64,000 nt of DNA, taken from assembly GCF_004297405.1 (NCBI RefSeq), contig NZ_SCVC01000004.1:186001-250000 (forward strand), read 5' to 3'. The position numbers were made by a program, and so were the translations under genes. Below, piece after piece: positions 17,803 to 26,103 of the stretch. The notes beneath the pieces were generated by a model. That model ran no database searches. It was not told where the DNA came from and saw nothing but the letters and a program-made list of their open reading frames with translations. Origin of the DNA: Reyranella sp. GTDB taxonomy: Bacteria > Pseudomonadota > Alphaproteobacteria > Reyranellales > Reyranellaceae. Each line of letters starts with the position of its first letter. Within the stretch, counting starts at the first letter, position 1.

Positions 17803-18429
17803 AAAATTGCGTTTGAGCACGGCAATCAAACTGGCGCGCAGGGGTGGCAGATCGACATGGTCGGGATCGACCAGCCACTGTGCGACGATGCCGCGTACCG
17901 AGGACAGGATCAGAACAGACCAGGCCCTGACATCGATGTTGCGACGAATCTCGCCGTTGGCGATGCCGGCGCGGATGGCACTCTCGATTTCCTCGGCCGA
18001 TTCCCGGTTGAGCCGGGCAATTGCCTGGGCCAGCGGAGGTTTGTGCAAGGCGCCAGCCAATACGGTGTGCAGGACCAGCAGCATGGTTCGGTCGGTGCCG
18101 CAGGCGTCGATGTAGAAGTCGATGCCGGCGATCAGATTGGCGAGGCCCCGACGACGCCGGTCGACACGAGTCCGCAACCCCGTAGAGAACCATTCGCGAA
18201 TGTGATCGGCGACCGCCGACAGGAGATCGGCCTTCGATCCGAAATAATGTGCCGGCAGGCCGCGACTGTAGCCCGCGGCTTCGCCAGCGTCGGCCAAGGT
18301 GAATTCGTCGAGCCCCTTCTCAGCCACGAGCCGGACGGCCGCGTCGAGGATCAAACGCTCGGCTTCCTCGCGCCTTTCCGCCTGGGTGCGTCGCCGCCTT
18401 GGAGAGGCAACCGGAGCTACCGCCGTCAT
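17794..18429 (-). CDS. TetR/AcrR-family transcriptional regulator
   Basis: A 211-residue regulator. The N-terminal helix-turn-helix is clear (RLILDAAVRLVAEKGLDEF, then DAGEAAGYSRGLPAHYFGSK). The C-terminal ligand domain is all-helical with a VRGIVAQWLVDP segment. The ATG at 18429 is chosen because GAGGG precedes it; the ATG at 18456 has no such site. It diverges from the acyl-CoA dehydrogenase gene, and a perfect 20-bp palindrome lies between them. It probably represses the acyl-CoA operon and itself until a CoA ester or acid binds. Confidence 0.9.
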   Translation of the reverse strand: MTAVAPVASPRRRRTQAERREEAERLILDAAVRLVAEKGLDEFTLADAGEAAGYSRGLPAHYFGSKADLLSAVADHIREWFSTGLRTRVDRRRRGLANLIAGIDFYIDACGTDRTMLLVLHTVLAGALHKPPLAQAIARLNRESAEEIESAIRAGIANGEIRRNIDVRAWSVLILSSVRGIVAQWLVDPDHVDLPPLRASLIAVLKRNFAP

Positions 18430-18469
18430 ACGAAATCCCTCGCAGCTTGACAGCATCGTCTCAGATATT

Positions 18470-18489
18470 TATTTGTTGATCAACAAATA
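18470..18489. promoter_or_regulatory. Perfect 20-bp palindrome, probable TetR operator
   Basis: TATTTGTTGATCAACAAATA is a perfect dyad in the 77-base gap between the TetR start (18429) and the acyl-CoA dehydrogenase start (18507). It is AT-rich in a GC-rich genome and lies about 17 bases upstream of the dehydrogenase ATG, where bound protein would block transcription. Size and symmetry fit TetR-family operators. Autoregulation of the TetR gene is also likely. Confidence 0.75.
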
Positions 18490-18506
18490 TCTTAGAGGAA
18501 GCGACG

Positions 18507-19643
18507 ATGCAACAGGCTCCGACCTACAACGCCGATCACGAACAGTTCCGCACCACCGTTCGCCGCTTCATCGACAAGGAGATCGCGCCCCACCACGCAC
18601 AGTGGGAGAAGGACGGCATCGTGAGCCGCGATCTCTGGCGCAAGGCGGGCGCGGCCGGCCTGCTGCTGACCGACATCCCCGCCGAGTATGGCGGCGGCGG
18701 CGCGGATTTCCTGACGATCAACGTCATGGCCGAGGAGATGGCGCGCGGTGTGTACTCGGGGCCGGGCTTCCGCGTGCATTCCGACATCGTCTCCCGTTAC
18801 ATCCTCCACTACGGCAGCGAGGAGCAGAAGCAGAAGTGGCTGCCCCGCATGGCGACCGGCGACGTCGTGGGCGCCATCGCCATGACCGAACCCGGCACCG
18901 GCAGCGACCTGCAAGGGGTGCGCACGGTGGCGGTGCGCGACGGCGACGACTACGTCATCAGCGGCCAGAAGACCTTCATCACCAACGGTCAGCATGCCGA
19001 CCTGATCATCGTCATCTGCAAGACCGACAGCTCGGCCGGCGCCAAGGGCGTCACCTTGATCCTGGTCGAAGGCGACCGCCCGGGCTTCAGCCGCGGCCGC
19101 AACCTCGAGAAGATCGGCCTCAAGGCGCAGGACACGTCCGAGCTTTTCTTCGAGAGCGTGCGCGTGCCCGTGACCAACCGGCTGGGCGACGAGGGTCGCG
19201 GCTTCATCTACCTGATGCAGGAGCTACCGCGCGAACGGCTGCTGATCGGCATCGGCGCCGTTGCCGCCATGGAAGCGGTGCTCGGCTGGACCCTGGACTA
19301 CGTCAAGGAGCGCAAGGCCTTCGGCAAGGCGATCATCGACTTCCAGAACAGCCGCTTCAAGCTCGCCGAGGTCAAGACCGAGGTGAAGATCGCCCGCACC
19401 TTCCTCGACCACTGCACGGCACTGCATCTCGAGGGCAAGCTCGACGTGCCCACCGCCGCCATGTGCAAGTACTGGCTGACCGAGACCTACGGCCGCGTCG
19501 TCGACACCTGCCTGCAGCTTCACGGTGGCTACGGCTACATGTGGGAGTACCCGATCGCCCGCGCCTACGCCGACGCCCGCGTCGCGCGCATCTACGGCGG
19601 CGCCAACGAGATCATGAAAGAGATCATCGGCCGCAGCCTCTGA
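18507..19643 (+). CDS. Acyl-CoA dehydrogenase
   Basis: A 378-residue flavoprotein dehydrogenase. It has the family segments AIAMTEPGTGSDLQGVRT (first signature), ISGQKTFITNG, the FAD/tetramer region KAFGKAIIDFQNSRFKLAEV, the QLHGGYGYMWEYPIARAYAD signature and the C-terminal RIYGGANEIMKEII. It oxidises an acyl-CoA to the enoyl-CoA using ETF as acceptor. AGAGGAA precedes the ATG. It is the first gene of the unit with DUF35 and thiolase-like genes, just downstream of the TetR palindrome. Confidence 0.94.
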   Translation: MQQAPTYNADHEQFRTTVRRFIDKEIAPHHAQWEKDGIVSRDLWRKAGAAGLLLTDIPAEYGGGGADFLTINVMAEEMARGVYSGPGFRVHSDIVSRYILHYGSEEQKQKWLPRMATGDVVGAIAMTEPGTGSDLQGVRTVAVRDGDDYVISGQKTFITNGQHADLIIVICKTDSSAGAKGVTLILVEGDRPGFSRGRNLEKIGLKAQDTSELFFESVRVPVTNRLGDEGRGFIYLMQELPRERLLIGIGAVAAMEAVLGWTLDYVKERKAFGKAIIDFQNSRFKLAEVKTEVKIARTFLDHCTALHLEGKLDVPTAAMCKYWLTETYGRVVDTCLQLHGGYGYMWEYPIARAYADARVARIYGGANEIMKEIIGRSL

Positions 19644-19654
19644 GCGGAGGACCC

Positions 19655-20044
19655 ATGGAAACGCTCCTGAAGCCCACGCTCTACACGTCGGAAGGGGCGT
19701 TGCTGGGTGGCCGTTGCACCTGCGGCCACGTCTTCTTTCCCATGCAAGGCCACGGCTGCGAGGTCTGCGGCCGCCATGGCGCCGACCTGCAGCCCATGGC
19801 GCTCACGGGCCGCGGCAAGCTCCTTTCCTCGACTGTCGTGCATCTCCATGCCGACAAGGCGCGGGCCACGCCCTTCACCATCGGCAAGATCGCTCTCACC
19901 GACGGACCGGTCGTGCGTACCTTGCTCGTCGACCCAGTCCAGCAGATTGCCCCCGGCACGGAGATGGTGACGGCCCTCGTCCCGGTCGGGACCGGCGACG
20001 ACGGCTCTGCGATCCTCGACCTGCGATTCAAGCCGGAGCACTGA
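19655..20044 (+). CDS. Zn-ribbon/OB-fold (DUF35) acyl-CoA-associated protein
   Basis: A 129-residue DUF35 protein. The N-terminal zinc ribbon is formed by Cys21, Cys23, Cys35 and Cys38 (CTCGHVFF..., CEVCGRH), followed by an OB fold (LTGRGKLLSSTVVHL) that binds acyl-CoA in this family. DUF35 proteins are partners of thiolase-fold enzymes such as Ltp2/ChsH2 aldolases and BbsA/BbsB. Here the next gene, two bases away, is such a thiolase-like protein, so the two very likely form a complex. GGAGG precedes the ATG. Confidence 0.88.
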   Translation: METLLKPTLYTSEGALLGGRCTCGHVFFPMQGHGCEVCGRHGADLQPMALTGRGKLLSSTVVHLHADKARATPFTIGKIALTDGPVVRTLLVDPVQQIAPGTEMVTALVPVGTGDDGSAILDLRFKPEH

Positions 20045-20046
20045 CC

Positions 20047-21189
20047 ATGGCCAGGACATTGAAGGACCTGCGTCCCGTCTACGTGGTCGGCGTGGGCTGG
20101 CATCGCTACCAGAATCCCAGCGACACGCCCTACGTCACCCTGGGAGTCACGGCGATTCGTGAAGCGCTGGCCGATGCCCGCATCACATGGCCATCGGCGG
20201 AATCCGCCTACGTTGCCACCGCCCTGCTCGGCATGGCGTCGGGCCGGCCGATGCTGCGCCATCTCGGTGCCACCGGCATTCCGCTCTCCCATGTCGAAAA
20301 TGCCTCGGCGTCGGGCTCGACGGCCTTCCGTCAGGCCTGCATCGAGGTGGCGAGCGGCCTCACCGACGTATCACTGGCGGTCGGCGTCGACAAACGCAAT
20401 CCGGTACGGCGCGACAGCACCGGCATGGACAATCTTGCTGAAGACGCCATCGCGCAGTTCACGCATTTCTCGCTGCTGACCAACGAGTATGCTCATCGGC
20501 ACAAGGTGAGCTTCGAAGACATCGCCCGCGTCGCGGTCAAGAACCACCGCAACGGCGCCAAGAACAGGAACGCGCAGCGGCAGCAGGAACGCTCCCTCGA
20601 CGAAGTGCTGGGTGGCAAGAAGGTCGCCGGCTCCCTAACCGCCCTGCAATGCACACCCATCGGCGAAGGCGCCGCCGCGGCAATCGTGGCGTCGGAGGAC
20701 GGCATCAAGCGGCTCGGTATCGATCCCGGTCGCGCGATCCGCGTGATCGGTTCAACGGCCCGCAGCGAGCGCGTCTATGCGGCAGGCCTGGGCTTCGACG
20801 CCGTGCTGACAAAGGAGACCACGGAGATTGCGCTGCAGGAGGCGCAGGTGTCGCCGCAGGACCTCGATATCATCGAGCTGCACGATGCATTCACGGTCGA
20901 GGAGCTGCACTACATCGAAAATATCGGCCTCTGCCCCGAAGGCCAGGGCGTGCATCTTCTCAAGGATGGCGCGCTCGATATCGGCGGGCGTTGCGCCGTC
21001 AATCCGTCGGGCGGGCTCATCGCCATGGGCCACCCGATCGGCCCGACCGGCATCGGCCAGATCGGCGAGATCACCTTGCAGCTTCGCGGTGAAGCCGGCG
21101 CCCGCCAGCATCCGAAGGCCCGGACCGGCCTCGCCCACATGGTGGGCGTCGGCGCGGTTTGTTACGTCCACCTGCTGCAGCGACCGTAG
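20047..21189 (+). CDS. Thiolase-fold protein (SCP-x/Ltp2-like) lacking the nucleophilic cysteine
   Basis: A 380-residue SCP-x-type thiolase-fold protein. The nucleophile loop, normally N-x-x-C-A-[ST]-G-S, reads VENASASGSTAF, so Ser87 stands where the acylated Cys should be. The other half is normal: IIELHDAF and NPSGGLIAMGHPIGPTG with His329. Thiolase-fold retro-aldolases (Ltp2) also lack this cysteine and work with a DUF35 partner, which is encoded immediately upstream. A retro-aldol or non-thiolytic C-C cleavage is therefore more likely than thiolysis. The stop lies nine bases from a convergent gene. Confidence 0.88.
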   Translation: MARTLKDLRPVYVVGVGWHRYQNPSDTPYVTLGVTAIREALADARITWPSAESAYVATALLGMASGRPMLRHLGATGIPLSHVENASASGSTAFRQACIEVASGLTDVSLAVGVDKRNPVRRDSTGMDNLAEDAIAQFTHFSLLTNEYAHRHKVSFEDIARVAVKNHRNGAKNRNAQRQQERSLDEVLGGKKVAGSLTALQCTPIGEGAAAAIVASEDGIKRLGIDPGRAIRVIGSTARSERVYAAGLGFDAVLTKETTEIALQEAQVSPQDLDIIELHDAFTVEELHYIENIGLCPEGQGVHLLKDGALDIGGRCAVNPSGGLIAMGHPIGPTGIGQIGEITLQLRGEAGARQHPKARTGLAHMVGVGAVCYVHLLQRP

Positions 21190-21198
21190 TTTCCTCGC

Positions 21199-22116
21199 TT
21201 ACTTCTTGCCCTTGGCCGGATGAACCTTGATCCAGTGGCGCGCGATCTCCTCGCGCGTCGCCACCCAGACCTTGGGCTTCGAGGCGACATAGTCGAGGAA
21301 GCGCGCTAGGGTCGCCGCGCGGCTCGGCCGGCCGGCGAGCCGGCAATGCAGGCCGATCGACATCATCTTGGGGGTCTGCGCGCCTTCGGCGTAGAGCACG
21401 TCGAAACTGTCCTTCATCGCCTGCAGCCAGCCGTCACCCGAGCTGAAGCCCGGCGCGACGCTGAACTTCATGTCGTTGACTTCGAGCGTGTAGGGAATGA
21501 CGAGGTGAGGCGTCTTACCGACGCTCACCCAGTAGGGCAGGTCGTCGGCATAGGAATCGCTCGAATAGAGGAAGCCGCCATGCTTGAGGACGGCGTCGAG
21601 GGTGTGCATGCCGAAGCGGCCCGTGTACCAGCCGACCGGCGGCTTGCCGGCTGAGGCGGTGATCGCCTTCACCGCCTTCTTCATATGGTCGAGTTCCTGC
21701 TCGAGCGTGAAATCCTTGTAGTTGATCCAGCGCCAGCCGTGGCTTGCGACTTCGTGACCGGCCTCGGCCATCGCCTTGCCGGCCGCCGGATTGAGCTCCA
21801 GCGCCCGACCTACCGCCCAGGAGGTGAAACGCATGTCGCGCTCCTGGAAGAGCCGCAGAATGCGCCAAAAGCCAGCCCGGCTGCCATATTCGTACATCGA
21901 CTCGGTCGAGAGATCGCGTGCGCCCGCGAAGGACACGCCACCCGACGTCTCGGTCAGGAAGACCTCCGAGCCAGCGTCGCCATTCAGGATCGTATTCTCC
22001 CCACCCTCCTCGTAGTTCAGCACGAAGCTGACGGCGATGCGGGCATCTCCCGGCCACTGGGCGTGCGGCGGCTTGGGGCCATAGCCGATCAGGTTACGCT
22101 CGAGATGATTGTGCAT
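21199..22116 (-). CDS. puuE: PuuE-type allantoinase (polysaccharide-deacetylase fold)
   Basis: A 305-residue NodB-fold hydrolase with the PuuE hallmark at the N-terminus: RNLIGYGPKPPHAQWPG, then VSFVLNYEEGGEN, where NYEEG replaces the TxDD metal motif of true deacetylases. A conserved GWRWINYKDF segment and the C-terminal barrel follow. PuuE hydrolyses allantoin to allantoate in purine catabolism. The ATG at 22116 begins the conserved region. It is divergent from a carbamoylase-type M20 hydrolase that could process allantoate, which supports a ureide function. A related cyclic-amide substrate is possible. Confidence 0.82.
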   Translation of the reverse strand: MHNHLERNLIGYGPKPPHAQWPGDARIAVSFVLNYEEGGENTILNGDAGSEVFLTETSGGVSFAGARDLSTESMYEYGSRAGFWRILRLFQERDMRFTSWAVGRALELNPAAGKAMAEAGHEVASHGWRWINYKDFTLEQELDHMKKAVKAITASAGKPPVGWYTGRFGMHTLDAVLKHGGFLYSSDSYADDLPYWVSVGKTPHLVIPYTLEVNDMKFSVAPGFSSGDGWLQAMKDSFDVLYAEGAQTPKMMSIGLHCRLAGRPSRAATLARFLDYVASKPKVWVATREEIARHWIKVHPAKGKK

Positions 22117-22195
22117 GGAGGCCCCGGGGAATGCCGACGATTGAAGCCCGACTATGGCGCGGCTATAGCTCGCGCGACAAGCTTGAGGAGGCGAG

Positions 22196-23437
22196 ATGAG
22201 CGCAGCAGGCGCAGTGCGCGAAGACCGTCTGTGGCAGCGGCACGTCGATATGGCGAAGCTGGGCGGCACGCCCAAGGGTGGTGTGAACCGTCAGGCCCTG
22301 TCGCCCGAGGACGCGGCTGCCCGCAACCTGCTCGCTTCCTGGGCAGAGGCACGTGGTTTCTCGATCTCGACCGACGCGATCGGCAATCTCTTCGTGCGCC
22401 GCGACGGCAACGATCCGAAAGCCCTGCCCGTGCTGAGCGGCTCGCACATGGACAGCCAACCAACCGGCGGCCGCTTCGACGGCATGTACGGCGTGCTGGC
22501 CGCGTTCGAGGCGCTGGAGGCACTGGAAGATGCCGGCGTGAAGACCAAGCGGCCGGTGATGGCGGTGGCTTGGACCAACGAAGAAGGCTCGCGCTTCCAG
22601 CCCGGCGCCATGGGCTCGGCGGTCTTCGCCGGCCACAACAAGCTCGACGAGATGCTCACGGTGAAGGACTGGAAGGGCGTCATGCTGAAGGACGCGCTGG
22701 CTGAGACTTTGGAGACCGCGCCGGCGCCAATGCGCGACGGCAAGCCGGGTTTCCCGCTCGATGGCTATGTCGAGGCCCATATCGAGCAGGGCCCGCGCCT
22801 CGAGAATGAGAAGAAGACGATCGGCGTGGTGACCGCCATCCAGGGCAGCCGTCGTTACATCGTCGAAACCCTTGGCGAGGAAGCGCATGCGGGCACCACA
22901 CCGCGCGCCGCCCGCAAGGACGCCTTTGCCGCCGCCCTTCGCATGGCCCAGGCGATGTACGAGGCGACGACCGACAAGGACGACACCTTGCGCTTCACCA
23001 TCGGCAGGGTGGATGTCAGCCCCGGTTCTCCGAACACCGTGCCGGGCAAGACGAGCTTCACCATCGACATGCGCCATCCTTCCGATGCCGTGCTCGACGC
23101 CCACGAAAAGAAGCTCCGCGAGATCGTGGCAACCAAGGCGGCGCCCTGCCCCGCCACCATCGAGCGCGTGATGGTGGTACCGCCGACCGACTTCGCTCCC
23201 ATGGTGGTCGACCTGGTGCGCGCCAAGACCAATGCGCTCGGCCTCTCCAACATGGATATGCCGTCCGGCGCCGGTCATGATGCCATGCACATCGCGAGCC
23301 TCTGCCCGACCGGCATGATCTTCGTGCCCTGCGAGCGCGGCATCAGCCACAACGAGATCGAGAACGCGACCCCCTCCGACCTCGCCGCCGGCGCCCGCGT
23401 GCTGGTCGAGGTGCTGACCGAACTGGCCAACCGCTAA
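22196..23437 (+). CDS. Zn-dependent M20 hydrolase (allantoate amidohydrolase / N-carbamoyl-amino-acid hydrolase type)
   Basis: A 413-residue M20 di-zinc hydrolase of the hydantoinase/carbamoylase subfamily. Metal and catalytic residues are visible in SGSHMDSQPTGGRFDG and WTNEEGSRFQPG; the lid-domain segment EAHIEQGPRLE and GAGHDAMHIA with a late His are also typical. It either hydrolyses allantoate or cleaves N-carbamoyl amino acids. GAGGAGG precedes the ATG. It is divergent from the PuuE-like gene and 10 bases before another M20 gene. Confidence 0.9.
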   Translation: MSAAGAVREDRLWQRHVDMAKLGGTPKGGVNRQALSPEDAAARNLLASWAEARGFSISTDAIGNLFVRRDGNDPKALPVLSGSHMDSQPTGGRFDGMYGVLAAFEALEALEDAGVKTKRPVMAVAWTNEEGSRFQPGAMGSAVFAGHNKLDEMLTVKDWKGVMLKDALAETLETAPAPMRDGKPGFPLDGYVEAHIEQGPRLENEKKTIGVVTAIQGSRRYIVETLGEEAHAGTTPRAARKDAFAAALRMAQAMYEATTDKDDTLRFTIGRVDVSPGSPNTVPGKTSFTIDMRHPSDAVLDAHEKKLREIVATKAAPCPATIERVMVVPPTDFAPMVVDLVRAKTNALGLSNMDMPSGAGHDAMHIASLCPTGMIFVPCERGISHNEIENATPSDLAAGARVLVEVLTELANR

Positions 23438-23447
23438 GGAACATTTG

Positions 23448-24602
23448 ATGTCGAAGAAGATGCAGTCCGAACTCGTCGCGATCCTGTCCGATCTGATCGC
23501 GCTGCCGAGCCCCTACCCGCCCGGCACCTCGGTCGAAATCTGCGCCTACACCGCCAAGCGCCTGAAGAAGGCGGGCTACAAGGTGGAAATCGCGACCAAG
23601 GCCAAAGGCGTCGACAATGTCGTGGCGCGCATGAAGGGCAAAGGTAAAGGCCCGGTCATCGCCTTCAACGCCCATGTCGACACGGTGGGCGTCGGTGAAC
23701 GCGCCAACTGGAAGAGCGATCCCTATAAGGCGTTAGTGAAGGGCGGCCTCGTCTATGGGTTGGGCGCCGGCAACTGCAAGGGCAGCATGGCGGTCCAGAT
23801 CTGGCTCGCCGAGGAGATCGCCCGTCGCGGTGGTCCAGCCAAGGGCGAGCTGATCTTCACCTTCGTGGCCGACGAGGAAAACCTCGGACCCAACGGCATG
23901 GAGTATCTTCGCCAGAGCGGCAAAGTGCGGCCCGATGCGCTGATCCTGGGCGCGCAGACCGAGAACAACCTGATCGTCGCCGAACGCGGCGTGATGTGGG
24001 CCAAGATCACGACCAAGGGCCGCGCCGCCCATGCTGGCAACCCGGCGGCCGGTGACAACGCCATCCTGCGCATGATGCGCCTCGTCGGCGCGCTGCAGTC
24101 CTACTACGACAAGGCGCTGGCGCGGCGTGTCTCGGGCGCGATGAAGTCGACGGTGAACATCGGCATGTTCCATGGCGGCCACAACACCAACGTCGTGCCT
24201 TCAGCGTGCACGGTCGAGATCGACCGCCGCCTGCTGCCCGACGAGAAGGTGAAGGACGCTTTCAAGGAACTGAAGCGCGTCGTCGACGGTGTCGGCGAGC
24301 CGAAGGCGATGTACCAGGTCGAGTTCCTGACCGGCACTAACGGCTTCTTCGCGCCCGAGAACGGCGCCGCCGTCGGTGCCTTCGAAGCCGCGGTGAAGGC
24401 CCACAGCCGTCGCAAGGTGAAATTCCTGAATGCCACCGGCGTCAGCGACGGTCGCTACTACGCCGACGACGACATCGAGATCATCAATTTCGGTCCCGGT
24501 TCGGGTGTCCAAGGGCACGCCGCCAACGAGAGCGTGCCCATCGCCGAGATGGTCGATGCGGCCGAGATCCAGATGAATGTCGTGCAGCGCCTGCTGGGCT
24601 GA
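23448..24602 (+). CDS. M20 family ArgE/DapE-type peptidase/deacylase
   Basis: A 384-residue M20 metallohydrolase. The first metal motif is NAHVDTVGVG, the bridging acidic pair is in FVADEENLGPNG, and the last ligand His is in VQGHAANESVPI. A dimerisation domain with KGRAAHAGNPAAGDNAIL lies between. It resembles acetylornithine deacetylase/succinyl-diaminopimelate desuccinylase enzymes, but its place behind a carbamoylase suggests removal of an N-acyl or carbamoyl group in the same pathway. AAGGA is seven bases before the ATG at 23448. Confidence 0.9.
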   Translation: MSKKMQSELVAILSDLIALPSPYPPGTSVEICAYTAKRLKKAGYKVEIATKAKGVDNVVARMKGKGKGPVIAFNAHVDTVGVGERANWKSDPYKALVKGGLVYGLGAGNCKGSMAVQIWLAEEIARRGGPAKGELIFTFVADEENLGPNGMEYLRQSGKVRPDALILGAQTENNLIVAERGVMWAKITTKGRAAHAGNPAAGDNAILRMMRLVGALQSYYDKALARRVSGAMKSTVNIGMFHGGHNTNVVPSACTVEIDRRLLPDEKVKDAFKELKRVVDGVGEPKAMYQVEFLTGTNGFFAPENGAAVGAFEAAVKAHSRRKVKFLNATGVSDGRYYADDDIEIINFGPGSGVQGHAANESVPIAEMVDAAEIQMNVVQRLLG

Positions 24603-24626
24603 CGGCCGCAGCCTCGCGGACTGGTA

Positions 24627-24929
24627 CTAGCGGGCTGGCGTCTCGACGATCAGCCCGACCAGGCGCCGCACGATCGGCATCACCACGAGCAGGGTCGGAA
24701 AGGCCACGACCCAGGACAGGCCCCAGGCGCTCATCCACGTGCCGGCAAAGGTCGGGGCAAGTCCGATGCTGCGCGCTGTCGCGATACCAGAAACGACGAA
24801 GGTCATGACGATGGACAGCAGGAACGGCAGGACGATGCCGGCGTAACGTGACGGCAGGCGTCGGTAAGAAAACCAGGAATGCTTGCTCACGATTGAAGGT
24901 CTCACTGTAGGTCGTCGGCCGTGCTGCAT
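24627..24929 (-). CDS. DUF2798 small membrane protein
   Basis: A 100-residue inner-membrane protein with two transmembrane helices (YAGIVLPFLLSIVMTFVVSG and GLSWVVAFPTLLVVMPIVRR). The match to DUF2798 proteins is clear, including RLPSRYAG ahead of the first helix and the ending VRRLVGLI. Function is unknown. The start is uncertain: GTG at 24890 would give 87 residues beginning just before the conserved part. It converges on the M20 gene across 24 bases. Confidence 0.78.
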   Translation of the reverse strand: MQHGRRPTVRPSIVSKHSWFSYRRLPSRYAGIVLPFLLSIVMTFVVSGIATARSIGLAPTFAGTWMSAWGLSWVVAFPTLLVVMPIVRRLVGLIVETPAR

Positions 24930-25064
24930 CCGCCGGAAAGACCGGCTGCCCGGCCGAGGACCGGGTCAAGATGCGTTGCCTGACGTGAGACGCTTACGAT
25001 CTTCGCAGTGAAGACGGACGCTAACTAAGCGTCTTGCGAGTGATTCGCAAGTGGGAAAGTTCCA

Positions 25065-25982
25065 TCAACGCCCCAGAGACTGCAGCCATCGCTCGAAGTC
25101 TTGAGCCGCAGTCCGCAGGGGATCGAAAGGATCCGACGACCGAGTTGCGCCTGACGCGCGTGCAGGTCGTGCGGGGCGTTGGACAACTTGCGGCGCGACA
25201 ACCTCGGGCGCTGGGTCCTGGCGAAGCTGTTCCAGCAACTGGCGGTCGATAGTGCCGGTCTGCGGCAGTTCCCTGTTCTGCTGGTAGTGCATGATGGCGG
25301 CTTGGGTCGTTCTCCCCGCGACGCCATCCAGCGGCCCGGGATTGAAACCAAAGGCGCGCAGTTTCGTCTGAATTTCCCTGATGTCGGCACGCTGCAATGG
25401 AGCCTCCTCCAGGCTCGATTCGGGGCGTACCTTTTCTACCTCTACGGCTGGTGCAAGGGCGGCTTGTGTAACTGCGGGCGTCACGACAGGAGGAGCGCTT
25501 GCCGCTGGCTCGGAAGCCGGCATTGAAACTGCCGTGGAAACCGCTGTGGGTCTCGACACCGGCGAAGGGGTCAGTATCGGCGCCACGGCAGCTACCTCGA
25601 TGGGCTTGACGGGCGCCGTAGCGCGGGGGAGCGGTCGGTCGAACGGCGCGGCGATGAAAACGACGAGCCCGGTGATGCTTGCTGTGAGAGCGACGCCACC
25701 GACGATCTTCAGGATCGCTTTCAATCGACGGGTGCGTTCGAGATCGTACGCTTGGAGCGCGGCCTTGCGCGCTTCCGCTGTCATCCGCGAGTCATTTTCC
25801 GATTGTCCGGACACCCGCTCTTTCAGTTGTCGTGAGAGACCTGCAAGAGATTCCTTGAACTCCTCGTCGACCGGACCGTTGAGCTCCTTCAACAGTTTCC
25901 GCGCAGAGCGCTGCGCACCAGCTGGATCCGGCGTCGTCTTGCCCACTTCGGGTTTGGTGTTTGGCGTTTGATCGCCTGTCAT
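25065..25982 (-). CDS. Membrane-anchored peptidoglycan-binding-domain protein
   Basis: A 305-residue protein. The N-terminal ~85 residues are charged and probably cytoplasmic, a single transmembrane helix follows (ILKIVGGVALTASITGLVVF), and then a Pro/Ala/Val-rich linker of about 100 residues. A PG_binding_1 domain lies near residues 205-255 (IQTKLRAFGFNPGPLDGVAG and TTQAAIMHYQ). The tail is again proline-rich. The layout suggests an envelope protein that spans the periplasm to contact the cell wall. ATG 25982 is the first ATG of the frame. A hairpin lies just upstream (25997-26017). Confidence 0.82.
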   Translation of the reverse strand: MTGDQTPNTKPEVGKTTPDPAGAQRSARKLLKELNGPVDEEFKESLAGLSRQLKERVSGQSENDSRMTAEARKAALQAYDLERTRRLKAILKIVGGVALTASITGLVVFIAAPFDRPLPRATAPVKPIEVAAVAPILTPSPVSRPTAVSTAVSMPASEPAASAPPVVTPAVTQAALAPAVEVEKVRPESSLEEAPLQRADIREIQTKLRAFGFNPGPLDGVAGRTTQAAIMHYQQNRELPQTGTIDRQLLEQLRQDPAPEVVAPQVVQRPARPARASGATRSSDPFDPLRTAAQDFERWLQSLGR

Positions 25983-25996
25983 CTCGCCACCCCGTT

Positions 25997-26017
25997 GCGC
26001 CCCTGTTTCAAGGGCGC
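25997..26017 (-). promoter_or_regulatory. Stem-loop in the 5' leader of the peptidoglycan-binding protein gene
   Basis: GCGCCC (25997-26002) and GGGCGC (26012-26017) form a perfect 6-bp stem around nine bases, 15 bases upstream of the ATG at 25982 (minus strand). It could modulate initiation, but no role is shown. Confidence 0.3.
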
Positions 26018-26032
26018 GACTGTTGGCGTTCA

Positions 26033-26059
26033 ACGGTGCAACAATAAGGACGTTGCCGT
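26033..26059 (-). terminator. Candidate hairpin terminator after the CoA ligase gene
   Basis: GCAAC/GTTGC (26038-26042, 26052-26056) pair, and ACG/CGT extend the stem after a two-base bulge, around a nine-base loop. The structure lies 45 bases downstream of the ligase stop in minus-strand sense. There is no U-run, so termination is uncertain. Confidence 0.25.
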
Positions 26060-26103
26060 GACCATTCGGGGACCAACGGCGGCGAGGCTGGACGAGACGG
26101 CAG

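Noticed and set aside
22117..22195. GCGCG...CGCGC repeat in the PuuE/M20 divergent gap as an operator
   Set aside because: Only five base pairs pair around a nine-base centre that is not symmetric, and no regulator gene is adjacent.
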